DNA of 64,000 nt, taken from NCBI GenBank assembly GCA_026004795.1, contig BPJV01000007.1, forward strand, positions 62,001-126,000, written 5' to 3'. Below are positions 16,544 through 24,695 of this stretch, piece after piece. Both the position numbers and the translations under genes were made by a program. Below the pieces are notes generated by a model. That model ran no database searches. It had not been told where the DNA came from and saw nothing but the letters and a program-made list of their open reading frames with translations. This DNA is from Pirellulaceae bacterium. Lineage in GTDB: Bacteria; Planctomycetota; Planctomycetia; Pirellulales; Pirellulaceae. Each line of letters begins with the position of its first letter. The stretch's first letter is position 1.

Positions 16544-18649
16544 ATGACCAGCCATGTAGCCATCTCCCAGCGTCGCAACGTTGCCTTCTGCGGTCACAGC
16601 TCCGTGGGCAAAACCACGCTCATCGACACGTTGCTCCAGGTGACCGGTGCCGTCGACGGCGCGCATAGCGTTGACGATGGAACCAGCATATGCGACTTCG
16701 ATCCCGAGGAAAAACACCACAAGCACACCATCGAGGCGAAAGTGGTCCACTGCGAACACGATGGCAATTACATTACCATGCTCGACACTCCCGGTTATGT
16801 CGATTTCATCGGCCAGACGATCGGCGCATTGGCGGCGGCGGACGCGGCGGCGGTGTGCATCAATGCGCACAAAGGCATCGAGGTGAACACCCGCCGTGTG
16901 TTCAAAGAAGCATCCACCCTACGGCTGCCGCGCTGTTTCATCCTCACCCGCATCGCTGGCGATGAAGTGGATTTCGGCTCGCTGTTGGCACGCATCCGAG
17001 ACACGTTTGGAAACAACTGCGTCATGTTGAACGTTCCTCAGCAGCAGGAGGGGAACATCGTTGGAGTCTTGGATGTACTGACGCCGCCGGAGAACGTCGC
17101 CGGAGCCGTGTTGCCCATCGCGCAGTTGCATGACCAGCTTGTCGAAGCCATCGTCGAAGTGGACGAGGGATTGATGGAACGTTATTTGGAGGGTGAAGTG
17201 CCGTCGGCGCAGGAGCTGATCGACGCGCTTCCTCGGGCCGTCCTCAGCGGTGGCTTGACGCCCATCTTCTGTGTCGATGCCAAACAGCAGTTGGGACTCG
17301 ATCTGCTGCTCGACGGTATCTTGCACTGTCTTCCCTCACCCGATCAACTCCCTCGCCGTGCTTGGGATACCGAGGGGAATGAAGTGGAGCTGAAACCCGA
17401 CCCGGATGGTGCGGTGGCCGCCCAAGTCTTCAAGACACGCATCGATCCGTTCGTACAGAAGCTCAGTTTCGTGCGCGTCTTCAGTGGCACCATCCGCAAG
17501 GATCAGCAGGTGACGGTCGATGGTGGGCGAAAAACGGCCAAGCTTACGCAAATCCTGGAAGTTCAGGGGGGACAGACCAAGCCGCTTGATTACGCCGAAG
17601 CGGGGCAGATCGTTGCGGTGGCCAAGATGGAGGATCTGCACACCGGCTCGGTAATCGGCGAATTCCGTCTGCCAGCGATCCCTTTTCCCAAACCGATGGT
17701 CGGCCTGGCGCTGGTGTCGAAAAGCTCTGGCGACGAGAAAAAACTGTCCGAGGCGCTTAGCAAACTGGCCGAGGAGGATCCCACCTTACGCTTGGATCGC
17801 GACGAACAGTCCAGTGAACTGATCATCACCGGCATGAGCGAACTGCATTTGAAACTGATGCTCGAGCGTCTCCAGCACCGTGATCATCTGGAAGTGGAGA
17901 CGAAGGACCCGCGACTGCCGTTGCGGGAGACGATTCAAGCACCGGCCGAGGGTTCGTACCGGCACAAGAAACAAAGCGGTGGACGGGGCCAGTTCGGAGA
18001 AGTACACATTCGCATGTTTCCCTTCCCCCCGGGAACCAAGCCCGAGGAGTTTGCTACCAAGGAGCGATTCCCCAACCAGAAAGCGCTCCATTATTCGCCG
18101 GAGAATAATTTCTTGTGGATCGACTCGATCGTCGGGGGCACCATTCCCGGCAACTTCTTGCCTGCGGTGGAGAAGGGTTTCAAGGAGCGTATGGCGCGAG
18201 GAGTGATCGCCGGCTATCCGGTGCAAGATGTAGCGGTGGAGGTGCATTTCGGAAAGCACCATCCGGTCGACAGCAGTGAAGCGGCCTTCAAGATCGCCGG
18301 CTCGATGGTCTTTCGGAATGTGTTCCGAGAGGCTCAACCATGCTTGCTCGAGCCGATTGTCAAACTCGATATCAGCATTCCCGAGGAGTTCGTGGGGGAT
18401 GTTTACAGTGACATGAGCTCTCGCGGCGGCCGCGTCCTGGGCAACGACGCCCTAGGAGGCGGGTACCAGGTCGTCCATGCCGAGGCGCCGCTACGAGAGG
18501 TGCTCCACTACAGCCGTACTCTGAGCAGCATGACCGGTGGTCAAGGCAGCTACACGGTAGACTTCGCCCGCTACGACGTCATGCCACCCAACGTACAGCA
18601 ACAATACCTCAAGGAGTTGGCCGAAGAGGAAGAGGCGGTCAGCGCTTGA
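16544..18649 (+). CDS. EF-G-like translational GTPase (EF-G paralogue) with altered G-motifs
   Basis: The domain order is that of elongation factor G: G domain, domain II, and domains III-V. The C-terminal part shows GRGQFGEVHIRMFP and SRGGRVLGNDALGGGYQVVHAEAPL. The P-loop GHSSVGKTT is at residues 17-25. Differences from EF-G proper are clear. The DTPGH motif reads DTPGY (Tyr85), as in the EF-G-like/EF-G2 paralogues. The guanine-specificity motif NKxD reads T135-R136-I137-A138. The G5 SAx segment reads DAK. The switch I region is GTSICDFDPEEKHHKHTI. The protein therefore is unlikely to be the main translocase and may have unusual nucleotide handling or a ribosome-bound regulatory role. The start ATG at 16544 gives 701 residues; no ribosomal protein genes are next to it. 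Confidence 0.85.
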   Translation: MTSHVAISQRRNVAFCGHSSVGKTTLIDTLLQVTGAVDGAHSVDDGTSICDFDPEEKHHKHTIEAKVVHCEHDGNYITMLDTPGYVDFIGQTIGALAAADAAAVCINAHKGIEVNTRRVFKEASTLRLPRCFILTRIAGDEVDFGSLLARIRDTFGNNCVMLNVPQQQEGNIVGVLDVLTPPENVAGAVLPIAQLHDQLVEAIVEVDEGLMERYLEGEVPSAQELIDALPRAVLSGGLTPIFCVDAKQQLGLDLLLDGILHCLPSPDQLPRRAWDTEGNEVELKPDPDGAVAAQVFKTRIDPFVQKLSFVRVFSGTIRKDQQVTVDGGRKTAKLTQILEVQGGQTKPLDYAEAGQIVAVAKMEDLHTGSVIGEFRLPAIPFPKPMVGLALVSKSSGDEKKLSEALSKLAEEDPTLRLDRDEQSSELIITGMSELHLKLMLERLQHRDHLEVETKDPRLPLRETIQAPAEGSYRHKKQSGGRGQFGEVHIRMFPFPPGTKPEEFATKERFPNQKALHYSPENNFLWIDSIVGGTIPGNFLPAVEKGFKERMARGVIAGYPVQDVAVEVHFGKHHPVDSSEAAFKIAGSMVFRNVFREAQPCLLEPIVKLDISIPEEFVGDVYSDMSSRGGRVLGNDALGGGYQVVHAEAPLREVLHYSRTLSSMTGGQGSYTVDFARYDVMPPNVQQQYLKELAEEEEAVSA

Positions 18650-19043
18650 TGGCGATCGGGAGCGGCTTGCCTTGGCCCGTCCTCCTGGAGCTGCGGTCCG
18701 TTGGCGAGCGGTCCCGGACAGGTTCCACCATCTTGGGTGGGTGGTGGGCCCGGGGGAGGATGGTTCTGGCCCGACGGTGGGCGCGAAGGAGTCCTCAGGT
18801 TGGGCGTTAAGGACGATCCAACCAGCAGCCGCACGCCGAGCAGCGCAGGTTGCCCTCCCGGCGCCCTGCGGGGGGAAATCGGCCCCGCAGAGCCTTGCCG
18901 GTTCTGCCAGGAGCGTCTAGACTCGTAAGGAACATCACAGGGATTTGCGGCCGCTTGCAGCCTGACTGCTAAAGTGCCACCGCGTGCCTGCTGACGCACC
19001 GTTCAGCGGCTGGCGGTTTCAACAATAGCGAAAGCCAATGCAC
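18650..19043. other. Long leader/intergenic region with an inverted repeat, upstream of the trans-sulfuration genes
   Basis: About 390 bases carry no supportable gene. An 8-bp perfect inverted repeat CTGCGGGG / CCCCGCAG lies at 18866-18873 and 18883-18890. A weak promoter-like pair TTGCGG (18945-18950) and TAAAGT (18970-18975) is present with a 19-base gap. Between 18980 and 19040 further short complementary segments could fold. I looked for the conserved cores of SAM-I, SAM-II, cobalamin and SAH riboswitches and did not find them. Confidence 0.45.
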
Positions 19044-19080
19044 GCCGCAGTTCAATGGATGTTTGAATTGCGGCTTTTTT
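19044..19080 (+). terminator. Intrinsic terminator-like hairpin in front of the trans-sulfuration operon
   Basis: A 12-base arm GCCGCAGTTCAA (19044-19055) pairs with TTGAATTGCGGC (19063-19074) across a 7-base loop, with one G-U pair, and is followed at once by six T residues (19075-19080). This is a textbook rho-independent terminator on the plus strand. It lies about 400 bases past the EF-G-like stop and about 50 bases before the start of the first PLP enzyme, so it may act as an attenuator in that leader rather than as the end of the previous gene. Confidence 0.75.
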
Positions 19081-19126
19081 CGTGCCGCAATCAAGCTTTA
19101 CCTCTTCGAAGACAGTTCATGCGGCA

Positions 19127-20380
19127 ATGCAGATGAGCACACCATCCATGACCGAAAAGCACTCCGAGCACGACCGATCGGTCCCACCACCCCGTCAACG
19201 ACCGGTTGTCGACGGTGGCTTCTCCACCCTCAGCGTCCACGGAGGGGAAGCACGCAGCAAACCTCTGGACGCGATCACCGATCCGATCGTGTGCAGCTCG
19301 ACGTACACTTTTCCCGACACGCAGTCGGTCATCGATTTTATCGAGCAAAAGCAGCAGCGTGAGGAATACGGGCGGTATGGCAATCCCAACGAGCGGGTCG
19401 TCGAACGGAAGTTGGCGGCTTTGGAAGGGGGCCAGGAAGCGATCGTCTTTTCCAGCGGCATGGCGGCCATCGTAGGGCTGCTGATGGCTAAACTCAATGC
19501 CGGCGACGAAATCGTTTTCTTCGACCAGTGCTACCATCGATCGCGCGAGTTCTGCTTCAAACACCTGTCACGATTCGGGGTGGTGACGCACCAGGTACCA
19601 ACCGGGGATTTCGCCGCCATGGAGGCAGCGATCACGCCGCGCACGCGCTTGTTAGTCAGCGAGTCACCCACCAATCCCCAGTTGACGTGTATCGACCTCG
19701 AGCAGTTCGTGGCGCTGGGAAAAGCCTATGAGGTCGAAACGCTTATCGATGCTACGTTGGCCACTCCCTACAACTTGCGCCCGTTGGACTTCGGCGTCGA
19801 CTACGTACTGCATTCGGCCACCAAGTACCTGGGTGGGCACAACGACTTGCTCGCCGGCTGCATCATCGGCAGCAGTGAGAACTTGCAGGACATCCGCAAC
19901 CTGCGCGGTGTGATGGGTGGGATCAACTCGCCGCACAACCTCTACTTGCTCCAACGTGGCCTGAAGACCTTCGAACTGCGCATGGAGCGTCACAATCAGA
20001 ATGGATTGGCCGTAGCCCAGTTCCTCGAGCAACATCCGCGCGTCGAGAAGGTCTACTACCCTGGGCTTCCCTCCCACCCCACGCATGAAATTGCTAAGAG
20101 GACCATGCGTGGGTTCGGTGGCTTGATCACTTTCCTGGTCAAGGACGCCGACTGGCGGGAGACGGCAGACATCGTCGACCGTGTCCAACTGGCGCGCATC
20201 GGCCCTAGCCTGGGTGGCGTTGAAACGTTGATCGAGCAACCGTTGGTGATGTCCTACTACACGTGCACGCCCGAAGAGCGGCAGCGATTCGGCATTCCCG
20301 ACAATATGATCCGTCTGGCCTGCGGGATCGAGAATACCGAAGATCTCATTGCCGACCTTCGCCAAGCACTGGATGGATAA
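19127..20380 (+). CDS. Trans-sulfuration family PLP enzyme (cystathionine gamma-synthase-like)
   Basis: Fold-type I PLP enzyme of the Cys/Met metabolism family. STLSVHGGEARSK is the usual N-terminal motif, YGRYGNPNERVVERKLAALE the substrate/PLP-phosphate region, and SATKYLGGHNDLLAG carries the PLP-binding Lys. The NLRGVMGGINSPHNLYLLQRGLKT segment resembles plant-type cystathionine gamma-synthases, which join an activated homoserine to cysteine in methionine synthesis. O-acylhomoserine sulfhydrylase or methionine gamma-lyase are alternatives that reading alone cannot exclude. The start is uncertain: ATG codons at 19127, 19133 and 19148 are in frame without a clear ribosome-binding site. A terminator-like hairpin precedes the gene. 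A second family member starts 3 bp after its stop. Confidence 0.88.
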   Translation: MQMSTPSMTEKHSEHDRSVPPPRQRPVVDGGFSTLSVHGGEARSKPLDAITDPIVCSSTYTFPDTQSVIDFIEQKQQREEYGRYGNPNERVVERKLAALEGGQEAIVFSSGMAAIVGLLMAKLNAGDEIVFFDQCYHRSREFCFKHLSRFGVVTHQVPTGDFAAMEAAITPRTRLLVSESPTNPQLTCIDLEQFVALGKAYEVETLIDATLATPYNLRPLDFGVDYVLHSATKYLGGHNDLLAGCIIGSSENLQDIRNLRGVMGGINSPHNLYLLQRGLKTFELRMERHNQNGLAVAQFLEQHPRVEKVYYPGLPSHPTHEIAKRTMRGFGGLITFLVKDADWRETADIVDRVQLARIGPSLGGVETLIEQPLVMSYYTCTPEERQRFGIPDNMIRLACGIENTEDLIADLRQALDG

Positions 20381-20383
20381 CAG

Positions 20384-21565
20384 ATGACAGAACAATCCAA
20401 CGCGCGATGGCATTTCCGTACCCGGGCCATCCATGTCGGTAGTTCCGCCGATCCGCAAACGGGGGCCGTCGTCCCGCCGATCCATGTGGCCACGACATTT
20501 GTCCAGCCGGGGGCAGGCCAGTGGGGCGAATTCGATTATTCGCGTAGTGGAAACCCCACGCGAACGGCAGCTCAAGAGGCCTTGGCGTCGCTAGAAGGTG
20601 GGTGTGGCAGTTTATTGTTCAGCTCGGGCATGGCAGCCACTCATTGCGCGACCATGCTCCTCAATGCCGGCGACCATCTGATCGCCGGGCGGGACATCTA
20701 TGGCGGCAGCTACCGCCTGTTTCATCAGATTTGCCATCGTGCTGGTGTAGCGACTACGCTGATCGATCTGACCGATGTCGAGCAACTCGAGCGGGCTCTC
20801 CGCCCAACGTCGAAGATGCTGTGGTTGGAAAGCATCGGTAATCCGCTGCTGAGCGTCCCGGATCTCCCCCGGTGGATCGAGGTGGCCCACCGGCACGGCC
20901 TTCTGGTCGGCGTGGACAATACCTTCGCCACGCCATCCTTGATGCGTCCGTTGGAGCTGGGGGCGGATATCGTCATGCATTCGGGAACCAAGTACCTCGG
21001 GGGCCACTCCGATTGCTTGGCCGGTGCGTTGGTCGTGCGCGATGCCGATCTCCTGCAACAACTGTACTTCATCCAAAATGCAACCGGTGCAGTGCTTTCC
21101 CCCTTCGATAGTTTCCTCCTCGCCCGAGGGATGAAGACGCTTGATTTACGCATTCGTGCGCAGAGCGACACGGCGCTGCAGATTGCGATGTTTCTGGAGC
21201 AGCATCCCGCCGTGGCTCGTGTGCTGTATCCCGGCCTGCCATCGCATCCGGATCATGAGCGGGCCAAGGAATTGCTCGACGGTGCCTATGGCGCGATGAT
21301 TACGTTCGAGATCCATGGCGATGTGGAGACCACTGCCCGCATCGTCAAGACGACGCGATTGTTCCAGTTGGCCGTTAGTCTCGGCGCTGTGGAGTCGCTG
21401 ATCGAACAGCCCGCGACGATGTCCCACGCCAGCTACGACGCGGCAGCACGTCACGAGGCTGGTATCAGCGATGGTCTCATCCGCTTGTCGGTAGGATTGG
21501 AAGATCCGCAAGACTTGATCGCTGATCTGGATCAGGCCTTGCAACTAGCGTCTCAACTGGCATAG
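20384..21565 (+). CDS. Trans-sulfuration family PLP enzyme (cystathionine gamma-lyase/synthase-like), second copy
   Basis: This is a second Cys/Met metabolism PLP enzyme, 393 residues, starting 3 bp after its neighbour's stop. Motifs in order: [40 protein letters not shown], and [17 protein letters not shown] with the PLP-binding Lys. The C terminus [20 protein letters not shown] is conserved across the family. Compared with the first copy it lacks the long N-terminal extension and is closer to ordinary bacterial cystathionine gamma-lyase/beta-lyase/gamma-synthase proteins. A pair with distinct roles, one forming and one cleaving cystathionine, or one using homocysteine, would fit the tandem arrangement but cannot be proven from sequence. 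The two copies probably form one operon. Confidence 0.88.
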   Translation: MTEQSNARWHFRTRAIHVGSSADPQTGAVVPPIHVATTFVQPGAGQWGEFDYSRSGNPTRTAAQEALASLEGGCGSLLFSSGMAATHCATMLLNAGDHLIAGRDIYGGSYRLFHQICHRAGVATTLIDLTDVEQLERALRPTSKMLWLESIGNPLLSVPDLPRWIEVAHRHGLLVGVDNTFATPSLMRPLELGADIVMHSGTKYLGGHSDCLAGALVVRDADLLQQLYFIQNATGAVLSPFDSFLLARGMKTLDLRIRAQSDTALQIAMFLEQHPAVARVLYPGLPSHPDHERAKELLDGAYGAMITFEIHGDVETTARIVKTTRLFQLAVSLGAVESLIEQPATMSHASYDAAARHEAGISDGLIRLSVGLEDPQDLIADLDQALQLASQLA

Positions 21566-21651
21566 TTGAGGAAGTTGCGGTCCATCGTGTGCAGATCCGG
21601 AACGCCACAGGGACCACGTGCTCAGTCTCCCGTTATCCCAGGAGGTTTCCC

Positions 21652-22149
21652 TTGTCCGACGGTAGCAAGCCAGTGCAAGACAAGTCGCCGTTGCGGCGCG
21701 TCAAGTTGTTCACCGACGGAGCATGCAGTGGAAACCCCGGCCCCGGCGGTTGGGCGTTCATCCTACGCGACGAAAAGACAGGTAAGGAGTTGACCGGATC
21801 GGGCGGCGAACCCGAGACGACGAATAACCGCATGGAGATGCAAGCGGTGATCGAGGGCTTGAAGGCATTGAAACGACGATGCCGCGTCGACCTGTATTCC
21901 GACAGCAATTACGTCTTGCAGGGCCTGAAGACATGGATGGCAGGCTGGAAGCGTAACGGTTGGATGCGTCGTGAGAAAGGGCGGTCGCGACCGGTAAAGA
22001 ACGTCGAACTATGGCAGCAGCTCGATCGTTTACTGCAACTCCACGACGTCCGCTTCCATCATGTACGAGGCCATAGCGGTCACCCGGAGAACGAGCGGTG
22101 CGACCAGATGGCAGTTGCCGCCAGCCAGCAGGTACAACGACGACGCTGA
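21652..22149 (+). CDS. rnhA: Ribonuclease HI
   Basis: RNase HI cuts the RNA strand of RNA-DNA hybrids. The four acidic catalytic positions are visible: Asp in [15 protein letters not shown], Glu in [15 protein letters not shown], Asp in [12 protein letters not shown] and Asp in ENERCDQMA. The basic handle with [12 protein letters not shown] and the [13 protein letters not shown] loop are present. The start is a TTG at 21652, decided by a perfect AGGAGG at 21640-21645 with 6-base spacing; an upstream GTG at 21589 in the same frame has no such site. The resulting 165 residues match the usual family length. It follows the second PLP enzyme by 86 bp and converges with pepF. Confidence 0.94.
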   Translation: MSDGSKPVQDKSPLRRVKLFTDGACSGNPGPGGWAFILRDEKTGKELTGSGGEPETTNNRMEMQAVIEGLKALKRRCRVDLYSDSNYVLQGLKTWMAGWKRNGWMRREKGRSRPVKNVELWQQLDRLLQLHDVRFHHVRGHSGHPENERCDQMAVAASQQVQRRR

Positions 22150-22194
22150 TGCGCGTCCCTGATGCCACTTTTCTTCTTGCCGCCAAGGGCGCAT

Positions 22195-24006
22195 TCACAG
22201 GTACTTATCCAGTTGATCCACCAACTGCGCAAAGTACTGCAACGCGGTATCGATCGGCTCGGGCTGAGTCATATCCACACCTGCATCGCGCAACAGGTCA
22301 AGAGGGTCTTTGGAGCATCCTCCTTTCAGGAACTCCAGGTATGCGGCCAACTCCTCTTGGCCTCCGTCGAGAACGCGGCGCGACAAGGCGATGGCTGCGG
22401 CTAGTCCGGTAGCATACTTGTACACGTAGAAGGCACGATAAAAGTGGGGAATGCGCAAGCATTCCAGATCCAGCTCCGGATCGAGCGTGAAGTTGGGGCC
22501 GAAATATTGCTCGAGCAACTGGTGGTAGGTCTGGCGGAACGTCTCGATGGTCAACGGCTGCCCTGACTCGGCCATCTCATGCGTCAACTTCTCGAACTCC
22601 GCGAACATCGTCTGGCGCACGATCGTGGCTCGAATGCTATCGATCTCGTGGCCGATCAAGTAAGCCTTCAGCCGCTCGTCGCTGGTGGTGTTCAACAGAT
22701 AGTGCGTCAGCAGTTGCTCGTTGAACGTGCTGGCTACCTCGGCCACAAAAATGGTGTAATTGTAGTATTGGAAGGGCTGATGCTGCGAAGAGAAGAAGCT
22801 ATGCATCGAATGCCCTGCCTCGTGCGTCAAGGTGAACAGCTCATTGAGCACCGTGGGCTTATAGTTCATCAAAATGTAAGGATCGCCATCGTAGGTGCCG
22901 CAACTGAAGGCACCGCTTTGCTTGCCCCGATTGGGGTAGCGATCGCACCAGCGACCGCGCAAACCTTCTCCCAGCACGCGGCAATACTCGTCACCGAGCG
23001 GACGCAAGGACTCGAGCACCAGGTCGACAGCTTCCTCCCATGACTTGTTGAACTCGATGTCCGCCAAGATGGGAACGTACGTATCGTAATGATGAATGGC
23101 ATCCAGTCCCATTTTCTGCTTGCGCAAATCGAAGTACCGATAGACGGTGGGCAAGTGCCGGTGGACGGTGCTGATGAGGTTCTCATAAACACTGCGGGGA
23201 ACATTGTCAGGGAACAGGGCCGCGTCGAGACTGGACGGATACTTTCGCGCTCGGGCATAGTAGACGTCGGTATGGATGCTGCCCGCCAAGGTGGCCGCCA
23301 GGGTATTCTTGTGTGCCTCGAACTGGGCATAATACTGGTGGAACGCCGTGCGGCGCACGTCGCGGGCGGGGGAGACCAAGAACTGCTGGAAGGTGGCGTT
23401 GGTCAGCTCGACCTCCTCGCCCTGCTCATTGCGCACCACCCCGAAGCGCAGATCCGCATCGCTCAACTGCCGGAACGCCTTGCTGGGCGTGGCTGCCATC
23501 TCTCCCTGCATGGCCAGCAGAGCCTCCTCGGCATCGCTCAACGTATGTTCGCGATAGCGAATGATTCGCTGCAGCAATAGGCGGTAGGGCTCCAATGCTG
23601 CCGACGCCAGAAACTGATCCATCGTCTCCTGCGCGATGGAGAGAATCTCAGGCCGAATGAAGCTGGCCGCCTGGCTGGCACGAACCGCAACGCTTTGGAA
23701 TCGTGCCACCAGCGCTTGATAGGTCGGATTGGCCTGATCTTCGGCACTTTTCAAGAAGGCATAGGTCCCCAGCCGCTCCGCCAGCCGCTCCATCTCCAGG
23801 TCGAACTCAAGGCATCGACGTAAGGTTTCCGGTGCCTCACCCAACTGGCCACGAAATTGTCCATATTCGGCGATCCGCGATTCGAACCGACGCAAATCTT
23901 CTTCCCATGCCTGATCCGATTCGTACAGGCTGCTCAAATCCCATCGGTCTTCCTCGGGGACCTCGTCACGGTTGGGCACGCGGCCCTTCACGGTGTCCAT
24001 GCTCAT
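22195..24006 (-). CDS. pepF: Oligoendopeptidase F (M3 family zinc metallopeptidase)
   Basis: The zinc motif HEAGHSMHSFFS is present in THEAGHSMHSFFSSQHQPF, followed at the right distance by the EVASTFNEQL segment containing the third zinc ligand Glu. The N-terminal half is the helical M3 domain (WDLSSLYESDQAWEEDL near residue 22 is a PepF signature). The enzyme degrades peptides of about 6-20 residues in the cytoplasm. The length of 603 residues is usual. Either of two Met codons (24006, 24000) may start it; no strong ribosome-binding site separates them. The gene converges with rnhA with a gap of 45 bp, and a 690-bp gene-free stretch lies upstream of it. Confidence 0.92.
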   Translation of the reverse strand: MSMDTVKGRVPNRDEVPEEDRWDLSSLYESDQAWEEDLRRFESRIAEYGQFRGQLGEAPETLRRCLEFDLEMERLAERLGTYAFLKSAEDQANPTYQALVARFQSVAVRASQAASFIRPEILSIAQETMDQFLASAALEPYRLLLQRIIRYREHTLSDAEEALLAMQGEMAATPSKAFRQLSDADLRFGVVRNEQGEEVELTNATFQQFLVSPARDVRRTAFHQYYAQFEAHKNTLAATLAGSIHTDVYYARARKYPSSLDAALFPDNVPRSVYENLISTVHRHLPTVYRYFDLRKQKMGLDAIHHYDTYVPILADIEFNKSWEEAVDLVLESLRPLGDEYCRVLGEGLRGRWCDRYPNRGKQSGAFSCGTYDGDPYILMNYKPTVLNELFTLTHEAGHSMHSFFSSQHQPFQYYNYTIFVAEVASTFNEQLLTHYLLNTTSDERLKAYLIGHEIDSIRATIVRQTMFAEFEKLTHEMAESGQPLTIETFRQTYHQLLEQYFGPNFTLDPELDLECLRIPHFYRAFYVYKYATGLAAAIALSRRVLDGGQEELAAYLEFLKGGCSKDPLDLLRDAGVDMTQPEPIDTALQYFAQLVDQLDKYL

Positions 24007-24137
24007 CGGAATGCATTGCCTCTTGGCGAGAATTGGCTAGAGTTCCTCAGTATCTATTGCGGCATCCATTGCGGCACGCGCTGCCTCGCATTGTACGTCC
24101 TTCCTGCGAGCCGCAAACCGCCCACTCCGCTCCATCG

Positions 24138-24166
24138 TCGAAGGTCGTTGGAAGGCACACCTTCGA
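24138..24166. repeat. Inverted repeat of 8 bp with T-rich 3' flank
   Basis: TCGAAGGT at 24138-24145 is the exact complement of ACCTTCGA at 24159-24166, with a 13-base spacer, followed by TTTT. It lies in a divergent gene-free stretch, so a terminator role is unlikely unless an unannotated RNA is made here; an operator is possible. Confidence 0.5.
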
Positions 24167-24174
24167 TTTTGCAG

Positions 24175-24208
24175 TTTCATCGTGGCGCTGTTTTTCATCG
24201 TGGCGCTG
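24175..24208. repeat. Tandem direct repeat, 16-base unit
   Basis: TTTCATCGTGGCGCTG occurs at 24175-24190 and again at 24193-24208, period 18. Two copies of a regulator-binding site are one reading; replication slippage is another. Confidence 0.6.
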
Positions 24209-24695
24209 GTTCACCGCTGGAGCTAGGCCACCGATAGGAGGGATCGCCGTCGGCGGTCCGCGGAGGCGGCCTTCGGACCGGGGGCCCCACCTGGAGCCAT
24301 CCCGGTTTCGGGTGGACGCGTTGGGGGCTACCGACGCCTAGTCGCGGTGCGTGGCGGTTAGCAGGCATTTACGGCGATCCCCCGCACCGCTTACCGGCCC
24401 GCGCTAAAGATGCTGAGGATCGAGCGCTGGTCCGCGAGCCCTGCTTTTCGTGGGCCACGGTTATGGGCAGGAAGGATTTCTTTACCAGTGTGGGAACTCG
24501 CCGGCGGCAGATCGGTAGATTCCATGGTGCGATTTGCCATTGACGAAGCCAGGAGGAGATTTCTAGTGTGCGAATCGGGGGGAGCAATGGAGAGGTGGCG
24601 CAGAGCGCGGCAGCGGCTGACTCGGGCTGGAGCAAACGGAAGTGCAACCAAGGCAGGTGGATAGCTGGGCAGCATGGCCAAATACCGGCTCCGCC

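Larger units (their letters stand above)
24007..24695. other. Gene-free stretch, 690 bases, with small repeats
   Basis: No coding region is supported here between two divergent genes. The stretch includes a tandem 16-base repeat (24175-24208), an inverted repeat (24138-24166), a doubled ATTGCGGCA near 24056-24076, and a GC-rich part around 24240-24330 with the inverted pair GGTCCG / CGGACC. It must carry the divergent promoters of pepF and the lipoprotein gene, but none is clear. It is the longest gene-free stretch of the window. Confidence 0.5.

Noticed and set aside
18900-19082. SAM-I, SAM-II, SAH or cobalamin riboswitch upstream of the PLP enzymes
   Set aside because: A GCTAAAG string and several stems occur, but the conserved core sequences and their order do not match; only the terminator hairpin is retained.
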